Below, piece after piece: positions 38,108 through 52,713 of a stretch of DNA of 64,000 nt. The stretch is from Membranipora membranacea (lineage: Eukaryota > Bryozoa > Gymnolaemata > Cheilostomatida > Membraniporidae). A program made the position numbers and the translations under genes. The stretch is from assembly GCA_914767715.1 (NCBI GenBank), contig OU612065.1, positions 21,142,001 through 21,206,000 on the forward strand, read 5' to 3'. Position 1 is the stretch's first letter; each line of letters begins with the position of its first letter. The notes under the pieces are model-generated. The model saw only the letters and a list, made by a program, of their open reading frames with translations. It did not search any database and was not told the origin of the DNA.

Positions 38108-38260
38108 GGCCCATCCAGTATCCACGAACTGCAAGGTCACGAGGATCGTCAAAGCCCCCTGTGCAATGACAATGAGGCACAAGTTTTCAGATGCAACATG
38201 TGAAGCAGGGAGCTCTGTACAACATCAGCAACGCATTGGCTCCTTGAATTGAGCAGCTGT
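38108..38260 (+). pseudogene. Decayed copy of zinc-finger exon 4 (ZF5)
   Basis: Aligns with 31933-32084 and the following intron to about 38470. The translated remnant reads LQGHEDRQSPLCNDNEAQVF then RCNM-stop, against LQGHEQSLNPVCNENGEKIF then KCHMC. The second zinc-binding Cys codon has become TGA (38201-38203), and the finger beyond it is scrambled. Confidence 0.75.
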
Positions 38261-39291
38261 ATATTGTATTATGTTTGCCAATCCCTATTTATGGGGTGTT
38301 TACGCTTGCTTTATCACACAGTCATACCATCCTTTTTATGAGTTATGCCAGTTTGCTCCAGATTTTTATGACAATTAGTCTCCTCTAGCTCCTGGGCCAC
38401 ATGCCGTCAGCCGGGAACGTGCCAGTAGTATACATGCCAATCTTTGATCCATGATCCATGATGTCACGCAGGGCTGAATATAATATTATATATATGATAT
38501 AATGTTGATGCTTATATTTAGTGTAGTCATTGTCTACTCATATGACTATGAACAGCTCGGCTCGTGCCGTATTGATATGTGACTAATTGTAGACAAATTT
38601 TGAATTTATAAACACGTTTATACAGTATTTTTGCCGATATAAGTGGACATAATGCAAATATAAAACAAAAATTATCATCTCATTGGAAATGAAGAGACAA
38701 CTCCTATTTATGTATGAATAGTGCCATATCTTATTTTTCTTTTCTAGTATATAATCAGAAGATAGTTTTCGTTGTTGAGCTCTTATGTGAAGTGAGTTTG
38801 AGAAGCTTTCGTATGCTTGGTTTGCATTGGGTCAATGAAGTCAAACATAGTGGATATAAGCCTTATCCAGATAACAGTGCGTGCAAGGCCCTAAGCTCCC
38901 AGCCTCACCTATTATCTGTCTCAATTACTCATCAACTTACTCGACGATCAAATATTATAACTATTGACTTCTTCTTTAAATCTCTAAAATATGTTTATCT
39001 TTTTAATTTGATCAGTGTTTGCTGTTAAATCTGCTCACTGGTGGTCCTGCTCTCTGTAAATAATGATCAAGGTGGTGAAAAATTGGCCGCTGTTTTACCA
39101 TGTGCCAATTCACATGTATTATTTGAACCATATATTTCCTTAAAATAATAACATTTTAATGTGAATATGGCTTCACTGGAAAACGTGCCAGACTTGTCAC
39201 GCAGCCCAATTGTTACCCACTGGTGGTTTACTGATGACAAACTGTTGGCCAACTAATTGCTCAATGATTGCTCTCTCATGGACAACTGGCA

Positions 39292-39412
39292 AACTGGTGG
39301 CTAACTAGTGGCTAACTGGTGGCTAACTGGTGGCCAACTGGTGGCCAACTGGTGGCCAACTGGTGGCTAACTGGTGGCCAACTGGTGGCCTACTGATGCC
39401 TCACTGATGGCG
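39292..39412. repeat. 11-bp minisatellite, AACTGGTGGCY
   Basis: Nine near-perfect units (39292-39390), then decaying units to about 39412; degenerate copies reach back to about 39215. Confidence 0.9.
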
Positions 39413-42400
39413 CACTGCATGGTTGCCCCTTGTCTGAATTCTCTTATTTGATGCTTTTGTGGTGTAATTTTCTAAAAAAATAATTCATCGTTGTTGAGAC
39501 AGAAGATGGAACACAAAAATTGAGGGTACACTTATCAATGTATTGTATAAATTTGTCCATCACACTGCTCAACAAAACAAAGGCAGCTCAGAATAAAGCA
39601 ACCATTTGAAAATTATCTAAAAAAGTAAGGTAGAGGGACGGCTAGTCGATGAGTAGAATTCTTTGATACTGTAAAGCCCACCAAAGAGGCGACAACCTCT
39701 TCAGTTCATCTCTCTCCTGTGGTCATGTAGGTGTTGGGGTATGACAGTGATCGAAATCACACCTCAACCATCTTTAGCACTCCAGATGGCCTTGATTATG
39801 CTAATGATAGAATATAACACTGTTGTATATCCAAAAGGTCTTGTGAAGTGGCTTCTGCATGGAAAAACTGCTGACTCATAAGCTGGGCCCATTCGAAAGA
39901 CGTCACAAATCAATTGTAGTAAGGCTATTTATTTAGATTTAGAGTGGACCGTGCTGGTACTGGAATTCCATAGCAGGTTCTTCTTACATACCGGAGGATA
40001 TCAGTGGCTTATGTACTACTCACAAATAGAAGGCACAATCCATTAACAACATGCCTTGACCATCAGTGGGTATTGCAACAAGGCTAGCACTATCACTGAA
40101 AGGCACAAGATCTAATCTGAAGTCTGAATCAAATGCCTCAAATAGAAAGAAAGTAGCGAGCCTTGGAAAATCACAGGTTAGACCACCATATAACCCCACA
40201 CCTTTACAAGCAGCAAGAACAACTAAATAAACTGCACAAGCACCCCCTAACATATAAATTCACAACACGAGGTCTCTTGAACAATGAAACTTCTATGGAG
40301 CTAAAATTCATCTCAAACTATCAGGATCTTAATAGGCTTTCTGAATCCTGGTTGAGTGATAATAAGGAACTGTTAAACACTCTTTAGGCTTTTTTCTATA
40401 CACATTCAATAGAAGCAGTGGTCATGTAGGTCGTAGTGGTGTCTCTGTACACGAAAGGAACAATCAGGCTGTATCCAAACTACCTGAATCTGAAAAGCGC
40501 CACAGCAATTTCACCAAAGACCAATAATATTTTGTAGCATATACCATCCTACAGAAAAGTCGAAGACTGTGACAGACAATACTACCAATAACATTGGTCC
40601 ATTTGCCTGCATACGGAGTAGCGTGTATTATTTAAATACGGATCTCATAAAAGGACACTATTGACTTGGTCTCCCCGGGAATTCCAGAAAATTGCATTGT
40701 GGGATACTGGTAGATATCCCAATGTACATCTATGGTAATACACCTGTAAATGGGTGCAGGTCAACTTGTTGCACCCATCCTCCAAAATAAAATGATTAGT
40801 ATGCTGATGACAAATGAGGGTGTTACCGATTCATAAGCACTGCTATCAGTGATATTGAACCCTGTAGATATTTTCAGGTGTATTTGAAATGAAAATTTAT
40901 TGATTTAAAGTTTGAAATTCTATTTGCAAAATAATTTTAGGACGATCAATACATACGGGTGGGCTTATGAAAATTGGGCCGGAAATGTGTGAAAAATGCT
41001 ATGGTCCTATATATAGGGCCACTGAAAAATTTTGACAACAAATTTTCAATCCATAGTCACCAATATGGAAGAGCAGAAGCATATCATCATTTTGAGTGGT
41101 ATGGTTAAAGAATTGAAAGAACCTGAAGCAGGCCTATTGAGGTGACAAATCAACATAGTTTGCAGGTAAAGCAATAGGGAAATAAATAGAGGTGTTGGAC
41201 CTATCTACTAATGATAGTCCATAAAAGCTGAATTGTGTTACTGTCAATGTTGGACCACACATGAAACTTTCTTTTTTTAATTTTCCTCTTTTTTTGGCAC
41301 TATTCTGAAAATATTCCGCTACTGTTATGAAATACACTGCCAATAAAAGTGTTACAAAAAAAAAAAAAAAATTTATACATACATACTTATCTTGACTCAT
41401 TGCTGAGCACTACCTTAATCCCTGTCAAGCAAATATTTGATTTCTTATCACAAATGCAATGCTAGATCTGGTTTTCACAGACATTGATGAGTATAATGAA
41501 ACTCAATGCAAAAAGCTACCGCCCATATTATCCAATGACCGTTGTGCCATCAACTATGCCAAAACATGTGACCATCAACAGCATCAGAAATCACCCCGTT
41601 ACAAAGATATCATTCACTCAGGAGTTTTCTACTCGTGACTGATCTGAGGTGTGTATGTATGTGAGAGAATCGTGAAAACGTTTTCAGCATTTGACTTCAA
41701 CATCTCTCGGCATCATGTGCCTATGATCTCGTTGATTAATATGTAGAAATAACCATCATATTTGATGACAGGTTAACTACCATTTTGGTGTTTCATCACT
41801 CACCACTAAATTGCTTGGTAACCGCAGCACAATCGGGATTAACAGCCAATAATCTCACAGTGTGTCAACCACAGCCTGAGGAAGGCAACAAAAAACCCCA
41901 TGATTTGAAAACCTCAAGCACCTCCTCATAATATTATGTGTGTTCTGCACTTTTTTTAATTTCAATTAAATCTTTTTAATTTCAAGTTAAATCACGTAAA
42001 GTGAATCATGCGTCATTGTGACAGTATTAAGCATAAGTGTAAGTGGCTCCCGATAGTTTATCAGTGCTGATGAAAGACCATACTGAGATATGGCGACTGC
42101 GAAGACATTCAAACACAACCACAACACAATGCAGGAAGGAAAACTGGACAAGGGAATAAATGTAAGATGTTTTGTTTATTTTTGAAAGTAAATAATGGTT
42201 GGAAGAATATTATGGGATTTAAGTGAAATGAATTGGAGAGAGAGAAAAAATTAAAGAAACATAAAAGCTCAGCTTGTCTCTAAATTAATATTGTGATACG
42301 TTTGCTACCACAAAGAAGATAAAATCATCCCATCTTACTGTGAGGATTGATAATACAAACCGTAGTAATACATGATTTGCAACAAAATTCTGAAATTATT

Positions 42401-43197
42401 TCTTTCAAACAAACAGGTATTTCTATGTTTCTGGGACCAAAATGTCACTAAAATAGCTAGATGGTGTTAAAATTGATGTAAACTACTGTTTATTTTGTTG
42501 TAGTTTATTAATATTTTGACTGTGAAGGCAAGGTGAGGGATGACCGACCCGTGCTGCTCTTCTATGACCTCAAATGCCCCGATGCGTATCAAGTAATCAC
42601 TCCTAATTATACTTACCTTTAGCATGGTATTTACACAATAATTCTTACCTTCCCCTTTTTTATTAGTTCATTTTAATACTTACTATGGTGATCCTAACTT
42701 TGCATGACCCACCTGGCACAGGGAAAGTAAAAACAAAGGAATAATATCTGAAACTATTGACTGAACCTCAATCAAGATGCTTATTTTCTCTACCTGATGT
42801 CAGTCATTACCTGATGGTGTTTGTTGTGACAGTACCTATGCCAGAAGTAATGTATGTCAATAATTATCAAGTAAAAGTCCACATAATTTCACAGAAGTAT
42901 ACTTACCTTGGAACAAATTAAAATGTATGAAATGTAACTAAATTAGATTTTTAAAATGTTACCATGCTCTACTGCACAACAGGCCGATTTTATTCCAATG
43001 CATTTATGAATAGGGACAATCTTCAATTAATATTGTTTAGTATAATAATCGTTTATTTCCCGCTAGTTAGGCGCTTAGTGTTCAATGCCAAGTTTAATAA
43101 GACAACATAACTAGAACGCTCAGAAGTGGCAGCAGCTTCAGATGTTGCCCTGTTTTTGATTGGCGCTTCTTTTATCATTTTGATGACTACATATTGC

Positions 43198-43290
43198 GGA
43201 TGTGCTCATCTTAACAGGAAGAATGCCATCGGGTCAATTGATGCCGCAGGGAGTCGGGGGTTCAAATCCCACTGGGAGAGGGACATTTTT
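43198..43290 (+). mobile_element. Degenerate tRNA-like fragment
   Basis: A B box-like GGGTTCAAATCCC lies about 50 bp after a poor A box. Probably a SINE relic; no tail recognised. Confidence 0.3.
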
Positions 43291-43979
43291 TAGCCATACA
43301 AGCTGTTCAAGATTCATGCAGATCTGATTGCATCAGTTATTTGTGAAACACACAACAAGTCTTAGACTTAGGCTCTGAACATCAGTTGGACGACCAGAAT
43401 AAATCCACAACAATAGCACCAAGCTTTACTATTACTATAACTATTACTTACACTAAAACTTTTACTATTATCATAACTGTAACTTTTCAATAATTCATTC
43501 ACAATCTAGAGACACAGACTTAGAGATACTTAACACCAACAATACTATGAAGAAACGAAAAAAGGCAAAGTGGCACCTTCCGAGTAGACTTTTGTCAAGC
43601 TGTGGGGCTTGCTGCAACCAAAGGACAAGCTTCTTAATTATGAAATGAGCTAAGCTTTGGATGCGCCAGCTCTTCTAAATTAATGATCATACATTTATTA
43701 TTTTTTTAGATAAATAGTTCATTTCAATTTGTTGTGCACTAAAACTTTTACTATTACTATTACTATTGACTTTTCATTCACAATCTTAATTTTTATTTAT
43801 AATTCAGTATAACCTATTGGTGTTTAACATTTTATTGAGTTCCCAGAGAAGGAATTAATGCTAAACTACCAGAGCGATGAAAGCCCTGTCAAGACACAAC
43901 AAATCTAACCATCCAGCTTCTTTATTTTCTAAATATCATCAAAAATTAATGTGGTGGTGGTGATCAACGTAGACATGTT

Positions 43980-46900
43980 TTTCTGCAGCTTGTTGAAGGC
44001 TGCTTACATGTCAATAACTTTCTAATATGGCTGTTATGTAATGAAGTGATGAATTTATAACCATTGCCTTCCTATTTCATATTCGCAAGTAATATGGGTA
44101 TCAATTTAGATTACCACATTAGTAGGTGACTTGGAACATTGGTGGCTGGCATCCCCAATCCCTTCTGTTTCTATTTCAAGCATATAGGTATATCGCTAAG
44201 GTATATAATGTGTATTGCATTTTGTTTGTTTTATACTTGATTTTGTAATACGTGCAATTAAATGTGCAATAAAGCCACCTCTCATACCATTATTTCAGGA
44301 CAGCTTCCCTTCTCGCTCTGCAATATAAACTTTGTATAATTATCAGGACCGCTCTTCATGGTCAGCTACTCTCGATCTGCAAAACAAACTTTGTTAACAG
44401 TATATGAGATTTTGATCTTCATAGAGTCATAAAATTTTTATTCGATTCAACCCATTCCCTTGTTCAGGTGTCGACATGGAGTGTTGTTTCATGTGTCTTT
44501 AGTCTTTCAAGTGTAACTTACAACTATTCACAAGATTGTAGCTGGTGACTGACTTTGGTCAGTGAGCTGTTTCCTATACTAACTATGAGCGTGCATTTTG
44601 GGACGGCGAGGGTCATACGACCGCAGATACATAATTTACAAGGAACTGAATCCTTGTCTGGCTAACCCAAATCTGATCACAAGTGATCAGTTTGGGTTTA
44701 AACAGAGACAATATGAGATGTTGATGGTTTGAACAGATGAGAAACTGATCTGCTAATATGATATTTATATAACTGCCACTCATTGCATACTCAATCAAGG
44801 TATTATTTGTCTATCATGAGCACATTATGGTGACAAACCTGCAATGATATTTTTTTGCAGCTTTCAACATTTTAACAATCTCATAGTTCTGTCTCTGTTT
44901 TAAGCAGCTTGCTCAAGGCTGCTTACAGCTCAACTGACCAATGTCTTCCCACTTAATTGTCTCTCATTTTTTGAGTATTGTAGTGATATCCCTTCATGTG
45001 ATATACATTTGTGTGATATCTCTAAGTGTGATATACCTATGTGTGATATACCAGAGTGATACACCTAAGTGCTTGTGAAAGAAACAGCAAGGATGGGGGA
45101 GGCTTTGAGTATTAAACTTGACAATGACAAGACAGGTCAAAAGAATATATCTTAACCGCGTATGGCGTAAGCTATAGGGAGTTGTCCAATTACAGAGCAG
45201 AGGCAGATAATTAATTATAAACATATCATAATCTTTATCATACAGCGCGCACTTCCATATGACCATAAATAATTATGTGCATGATTTTTTAAAAATTCAT
45301 TGTTACCATAAACGATATGATTCATTTTACTTTATCATTATACTACTTTTCATCTCGTGTGATTGAGGGATGAAAGATAGATATTAAAAGAAGATAGGAG
45401 TTTTGACGAGCTAGATGTGTCAATGAAGTGTTATGGATTGTGCTTATTGTAGAGAAATAACAGTTGGATATCGTGTATAACCCCTCTTTTAATCTTTGGT
45501 AATCCGAATTGAGAGGCAAGTTCATATTTTGGCAAAAAAGGTGAGGATGGGTATCAGAGTTGTTGGTTTTTATTGCACTATAGCATTTAGGAAAAGAACA
45601 GGACTATTTAAGAACCTCTTAGTGTTACAATTTAGAGATCTAGTAAAAATGTGACAATGTTGACCTGGTGTTCAAAGATTTAGACCAATTGACTTTGATA
45701 GCGATTGTAAGCAGTGTTGTGTCATCACATTGCAATTGACAAAGCTTACATGACGCAGATGAGCAGGCAACTTCTGATGATATTGTAATAATGATATGTC
45801 TCCTATGCCTGTATGTTTTTATTATAACCATGCTTTTCTATACTGTATTCATGATTAATGAGGGCAAGGAGTGACAGTCCTCGGTTACTTCTTGATTTGG
45901 GTATTATTTTACGTGCACCTAATTTGGAAAAGGAAATTGTATTTGATTGGTAGCTGGCATATTGAAACCCCCATCCCTTCTTTTTTCTTTTTCAAGCACA
46001 TAGGTATATCACTAAGGTATATAAAATGTTATGTTTTTTGTTTGTTCATTGTTTGATTTGCAATATTTTCAATAAGATGCAATACAGTCCAATGCCAGCT
46101 CTCATAACATATTTCAGGACAGCTCTGCTCTCGCTCTACAATATAAACATTGTATAATTATCAGGACAGCTTCCCATGGTCAGCTACTCTCGATCTGCAA
46201 AACAAACTTTGTTAACAGTATATGAGATTTTGATCTTCATAGAGTCATAAAATTTTTATTCGATTCAACCCATTCCCTTGTTCAGGTGTCGACATGGAGT
46301 GTTGTTTCATGTGTCTTTAGTCTTTCAAGTGTAACTTACAACTATTCACAAGATGTAGCTGGTGACTGACTTTGGTCAGTGAGCTGTTTCCTACACTAAC
46401 TATGAGCGTGCATTTTGGGACGGCGAGGGTCATACGACCGCAGATACATAATTTTCAAGGAACTGAATCCTTGTCTGGCTAACCCAAATCTGATCACAAG
46501 TGATCAGTTCGGGTTTAAACAGAGACAATATGAGATGTTGTTGTTAAGACGGATGAGAAAAGTATCCGCTTATATGATGTTTATATAACTGCAAACCTGC
46601 AATGATATTTTGCAGTGTTTAAGATAGTCAACAATCTCATATTTCTGTCTCTGTTTTAAGCAGCTTGCTCAAGGCTGCCCACAGCTCAACTGACCAAAGT
46701 CACTGCCAGCATCCTACATGTGATATGAATTTGTGATATACCTGCGTGTGATATACCTATGTGTGATGTATGTATGTATGTATGTGTGATATACCTATGT
46801 GATATACATATGTGCTTGAAAAAAGAAACAGTAGAGATTGGGGTTGATGCAATTTGTTGCCAATAGTCTGTGCTCATGGGGCTTTGAACATTGAGGTCGA

Positions 46901-47330
46901 CAATGACATGACTAGGAAAACAGTATACCTAATCGGAGTTGTCCAATTACAGAACAGGAGCAGACAATTTCTTACAAGCTAGATCTGCCAATAAAGTGTG
47001 TGAGATGGTACTAACTGTAAAAAAATTATAGCCATGGTCATCATCATTTAAAAATTCTTGATTTTGTTGGTTTGAAGAGAGGGGAGTTCAATGCATCGAC
47101 AAAGGTAAACCTGGGTATGTAGATCAATTCTTCTGCACGATAACGTATAGGTTAATAGCAGTACTCCCAAGTGGAAAAGTGTGGTGATCCTGTCAAAAAC
47201 TCAACGTTGATTTCGTGTTAAAATATCTATACCAATTACAAGAAATTCCATTCTGCCTTAATCCCATTCCAATTGACAATAGCTATCATGACGCAGTTGA
47301 GCAGGCAACTTCCGATATCATGTGGATAGG
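43980..47330. repeat. Tandem 1.8 kb duplication
   Basis: 44140-45110 and 45945-46850 are nearly identical over a 450-bp core (44320-44720 versus 46130-46540). The similarity then fades but can be followed to 45750 versus 47290 (catgacgcag-tgagcaggcaactt). Each core is bounded by inverted ends CCCCAATCCCTTCTGTTTCT and complement, so the unit may itself be a transposon. Confidence 0.7.
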
Positions 47331-49208
47331 TAAAATGTACTTTGAACTTAAATTACAACAATGGGCAGAGGGAGCGAAACTTATTATATTATGAGTGATG
47401 TTGTTAGTATTTGGAATTGGTCCGGTGGTGCATGAGTTGCAAATAAAGTTATGAACTACAGCCAAATGACTGAATCACCATAAATACTTATGTCCCGCCT
47501 AATCTAACTTCGCTAAGGTCTGACCTCAAAGAACTGATGAGTTTTATACTCGTGTGTAAACTATTGAGGCTATTCTCCTATCAGTTACTGGAAACAGTCA
47601 AGTCTCTAAGAACAGGAAGCGATGGCACACTCCTTACTTAGATATTCACAAGTGTACTGGTGGCAGAGTACATGGTACATGATTCACGATTACAAGTGTG
47701 GTGTGAGAGGGTGGAACACCCTCCCTCCCAGGCGGAGGTACTTACCTGCATCAAAAAGCCATGACTGAATGATATTATTAACAGCATTTTACGCTGACTA
47801 CAGGAACAGAGTTAAAATATTCGCTATCTTTAAAAACTGTGGCTAGCTATCTCCTAATCCAACTTGAATTTTGTAGTTCTCTTTAAAATCTATCAATAAT
47901 ATTGCCTTCTTTTGAGCCAAAGAGTGTAGAGTATCCAATGATAGAGATCTCAAAATAGAAATGACTTCTTGATACGCATTCATTGGAGGCATTTGGCAGG
48001 CCATTAGCACACCCCCTTATGAAGTTACACCCACAGTGTAAAAATTGCTATAATGTTCGCAGATTAGTCTACTCCTATTTTACAACACAAGGCTTTCTAG
48101 TGACAATGGGCATCGGAACAGTTTTGAAAGCTGATAGAATCCTTCACATAATGAAGGCGTGAAACAACCTGATGCTCTCAGGCATGCTTGGAATAAAAAT
48201 CAAAATAATAAGTTCACAAAAAAGATAAACCCTAAGAAATACCAATTAAGTATTGGGATCACATTTTTATCCATTTATTAGACAATGAGTATACCGCTAT
48301 ATGATGCACAATACCTATTGTGTGGCCATCCTCCATTGAACTTTCACCCGTATTTGATGTCCACTGTTAGGGAAATAGTAGGATTGATGTCGAGATAAAG
48401 TAGATATTACTGACTTCACCTAGAAAAGAAAAGAATTTTATCAGTTTTTGTTTCATCTATGAGAATAACTACAAAGGCCTCTTCACTGTTTTACTACACG
48501 TCATGCCACGACCTGGAGCCCAGCTTCCATGGGCTGATATCAAAACAAATGAATTTTTCCATTTAAAATTAACCACATTCTAAAAGTTATCATAATTAGC
48601 ATAATTTTGCAACATTACATACTTGGATTGATCATACAGTGCAATATTACTTTTGGATTGAAAAAATGATGAGGTGTCACCGGAGATAAGTCATTTGACC
48701 AGTGGATGAGCTATGGCTACAGAATAATTGTGTGGATCGCACTGTGTCTAGACTGTTTTCCGATCGCAACTTTCAGTTTTTTTAAATACTCGAGTCAAGA
48801 ATTAGGGTCTTAAATAGTCTAGCAAATGATTCAATCTTAGCAAATATTTTGTCAAAATACCTTTGGTTTACCTTGTCCTGTTACACTGCCTTGACTGTTA
48901 CTTAACTTCCAGTTTATCCTCCGTTATTGTGGCCTCCCCTGTGTGTCCAATCTTTGTGGAGGCTATAAAAAGTCAAACATTATTATATTTGCATTATAAT
49001 ATTATATATCATATGTATATAACAAATATGATAATCTAAAATTTGTATTTTAGTATTAGTATTTTGGCTTGGCCTGATACTGGAGAATGTTGGCAGACCT
49101 GACTAAGGCGTCTTCTCAAAATTAATTCCAATGATAAATTCCAATATGATTGCCAAAAACAGCTATTTGAGGTGGTTGAGAGGCTTTCAATCTACAAGGG
49201 TTCCTCAC

Positions 49209-49286
49209 CTTGGACTCAGTTCTGTAGAATTTGATCGCCCGTCGAAGTCACAAAGAGCATTGCTGATCACGGTTGCTGTTGTTGGC
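49209..49286 (-). CDS. SH3-like exon fragment
   Basis: Between a cagag acceptor and the donor CCAAG|GTGAGG lie codons reading PTTATVISNALCDFDGRSNS then TELSP. ALCDFDGRSNSTELS matches the first strand and RT-loop of SH3 domains (ALYDFxGxxxxELS), with Cys in place of the usual Tyr. I could not find the exon with the rest of the domain. It may be a relic exon or a chance match. Confidence 0.3.
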
Positions 49287-52200
49287 CTCTGCACAATGAG
49301 AAGCTAAAAATATGAATAAATTATGAATAAATGATGACAGGTGTGAACTGTCTGCTCTGTGTCATTGAGCTAAAGCTCAACTGAATTATCTGATTTGACT
49401 TAAGATTTTGTCAAAGGTTTGTACCCAACATATCACATGATCAACAGGAGTATACATTTGAAGGATTTAGTAGGCACCAGGCACAGGCAACAAGAGCGCA
49501 TTTCTACCCTCTAGTCTAGTGATGGAAGCATATCAGTATCTTTGTAATATGATCTTTGTTCCTCATATAAATAGATTTTAAAATGGGAGTGTAGTTCCCC
49601 AATGTCATGGTGCTGGTTTGATCATAAAGAGTGTGAGGGACTAGGGTTCTCTTGGGCAACTTTCACAGTTTCGAGATCTTTCGCCCAAACTTTATCAAAC
49701 TAATCAAAGAAGGTCACAACTCTTGGGTATGGCTAATTTTTAAATGAAATATAGTTTGATCAAGTTGTTACCTCTTAGTGCGTAACAGACTTGGAAACCA
49801 ACTACTGGGAATTCCAGTTATACCATCCATCTATCTTTATATTCACTCAGCTAGGCTTTGGGTTTTTAGCTTCTGCTTGCTTGCCTCAACTGTATTAATC
49901 TGTAATAAAGATATATAAATGTTTATAAATTTTATTTTATTTGTTAATCCGAAACAAAGCGTACTAAGATAAATTTCCTTGCATTAGCTTTCAATTAGGT
50001 CATAACGAATGAAATAGCTGTTGTGAAAAGAGTTAAACAAGCTAGACCGACATTTGTTGGCGGTGCAGCGCCTTGGTCAGAACCTTCTGCACTGCAAGAG
50101 AATATTCTTGATTTCGGGTTTAAATAAATCAATTCTGAGTCTTTTTTCTATGTAAAAGGCCTGGGTAGAATATTATTATTATTATCTTATTCTCAGCTTC
50201 ATTTAGATTGTACCATCCTGATTAGTTGTAATCTCAATTATGGTCAAGAGACAAAGATATTATGACAAACCTTAATTAATTTTTTTGGATAGACTGTGCG
50301 ATATGCAGAGGTTTCTGTAAGCCCTCAGCAAATATACCTTGTTTACTAGGATTTCAGTCTACTATTGAGAACAAGACAGTTTTTCAGAAATCCCATCTCA
50401 CTTTGATGGTACATCATGTTATGATTGTTTAACACATTCCATCGCGTTCCTAAAATTACAGATCAAGGGAGACAATTAATAAAAATTGGGCTAATTCATG
50501 TGAAGATCGGTAATAATGAATGTGATGATAACTGACTGAAGCAGGGTGTCTTTCAATCAAAATTTGACAAAATTGCTGCCTGTTTGTGCATTGCTGAGCA
50601 GTAGGACCATGTTTGCAAATCACACATGTGGAGCTATACTTTATTTAGGGTGAATGATTTTGAAAAAATAGTTCAAAAATGGAAGATAAAACAAGTGATT
50701 ATTCTGAGCGAGATGATAGCAAAAGATTATTGTAAAAAGCCTTGCTCATTCTCATTGAGAGATTTTTTCTCTCAACTGATATGAGAATAACATTCTCATG
50801 CTTGTTTTCTTACCACTCTTGTGTGTCGCATCAATTAGATTTCCGCTTCTTAGTGTTCTGGAAAGTTCATCCATTCACCCATCCATAGATCGAACCAGTG
50901 TGAGCCGAAAGTGCCTATCTATATTTTAGACTTGCCAAATATGTGTATGTCTGCAAGCGAAAAACTAGCATTAACACGCATACATTTATTCAAGTGAAGA
51001 ATTCGCTGCCTTCTAGAAAACCTGGTTGGAGTCTTCAACAGAGCTTGTAAGATAGTGAAGTATCATGCTCAATTTTATTCCTCCCTCAATATGGTGAATT
51101 ATCAAACCTTTCCACTTACGATCGAATGTCCCTAAAAACGATAATTCAAGTACAATAGCTCCGCCTCTTTATTTCCTGCACTATATAAACAGGTAACAAC
51201 AAATAATTGAAGATAAACTTAATAAACAAACCTTAAAGATAATCCTTTGTTCAGTCTACAGATTGGACTTTTTAGGAGACCTTTCTCATTCCTCCATTAA
51301 TCCGTCTTCGTCCTGCCGTCGATATTTATTGCTGCCATTCACAGTTCACGATATATCAGATGAGCACCTACACAAATGATTTCAAAGCTTGTGTTAGATG
51401 CAGTTGTGATTTTAGAATGGAGAGAAGGGTTTAAGAGTGCTGATTGTGTACCACTTCATATTTTCTAGATTTCTGTATAGTGGGTATATTCTTTAAGTTA
51501 TACATAAAAAGGTAACCAGTAGCTGTGAAGACTTTCAACTTTCCTGCAGGGTTTCCCCACTCTGTAGATTAATTACATCAAGGACATTGTTTAGGGAAGG
51601 TAAAATTCCGATGCAGCGTGATAAATCTTATTCATTCTGACATGAAAATATGATTGAAAAACCTACCTGCCCAAACATTGAATCTATGCAGTTGTTATCC
51701 ATCGGTAGGCCTTTCTTCTTTGAAGGTGATTGTTTGCTTCATGACTTTACCAGGCTAGGAATGGACGACATGCCTCTCTCATGATGTGAAGCGATTGTTG
51801 TAGTTTTCGTTCAACTTAATGCTGCAAGTAAAAGTGGCCATGGGAGATAATTAAAAATAATTGGTAGTTCATAAAATTTAACACCAACAATTTCACACCA
51901 TGTTGAATGGATGTCCACTGCTAATGCTCTATGTCATTGCTTTTAATAATACTTGTTTAATGTAATATTGTTAAAATCAAGTCAACATAATATGTATGCG
52001 TTATGACAATGTTTGTTTTTAACCATGACATCAAGTGAAAGCAGTTTAGTTTAGTCACCCTAGCAAAATACTATTTCAGGTGATTCAGAATGACTTACTC
52101 ACAATCAAGGATAAGGAAATTCAAAAAACAAAATTGCAGTACAATATTATATTGGTAAAGACTACTCACTAGTTTAGTACTTGGATCATAGTACAACAAT

Positions 52201-52713
52201 TTATAGCTGTCATCATCAGTTTTAGGAGTGCCACCATATTGAGTTGCAAACATAAGATAACTTCAGACGTCTTTCACAGTCAAATCTCCAACTGAGGACG
52301 TTCTGAAAAAGATTAATCCTGCATAAATGTATGATGTGAGGTCTAGCACTCAAATCCGACCTATCTGTTGGTACTGGCAACTGATCTAGCAGACTGACGC
52401 CGGATATCAATTAAAACGGCTATGCTCAAAAAATGCTGCAAGGAATACAGGCTCCACAGAGCAATTGATTTGCTGCCAGAAGAAAACAACTGTAAGATTT
52501 GTTTGACATGGAGCTGCTGCGAAGAAAGTCAGTTGTGACTAATACCATCAAATATGACACACACTCACAGTCACACACATGTGCATTTATTATTTAATTA
52601 ACGTTGCAGCTAAATGCAAGATACACATGATAAGCTATTTTTGTGCCTCGCCTCAGCTGAGATCATATTGCAGAATAGAATACAAATCTATCAAAAAGTG
52701 GAAAGCCACTTAC

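Larger units (their letters stand above)
35931..48300. other. Repeat-rich non-coding region
   Basis: Contains the 74-bp duplication, a SINE, the zinc-finger exon relic, the 11-bp minisatellite, an A15 run at about 41347, the degenerate tRNA-like piece and the tandem 1.8 kb duplication. No open frame here has a recognisable domain or plausible exon structure. Confidence 0.55.

Noticed and set aside
39292-39412. CRISPR-like array
   Set aside because: Units are 11 bp, contiguous and spacer-free; this is a minisatellite in a eukaryotic genome.
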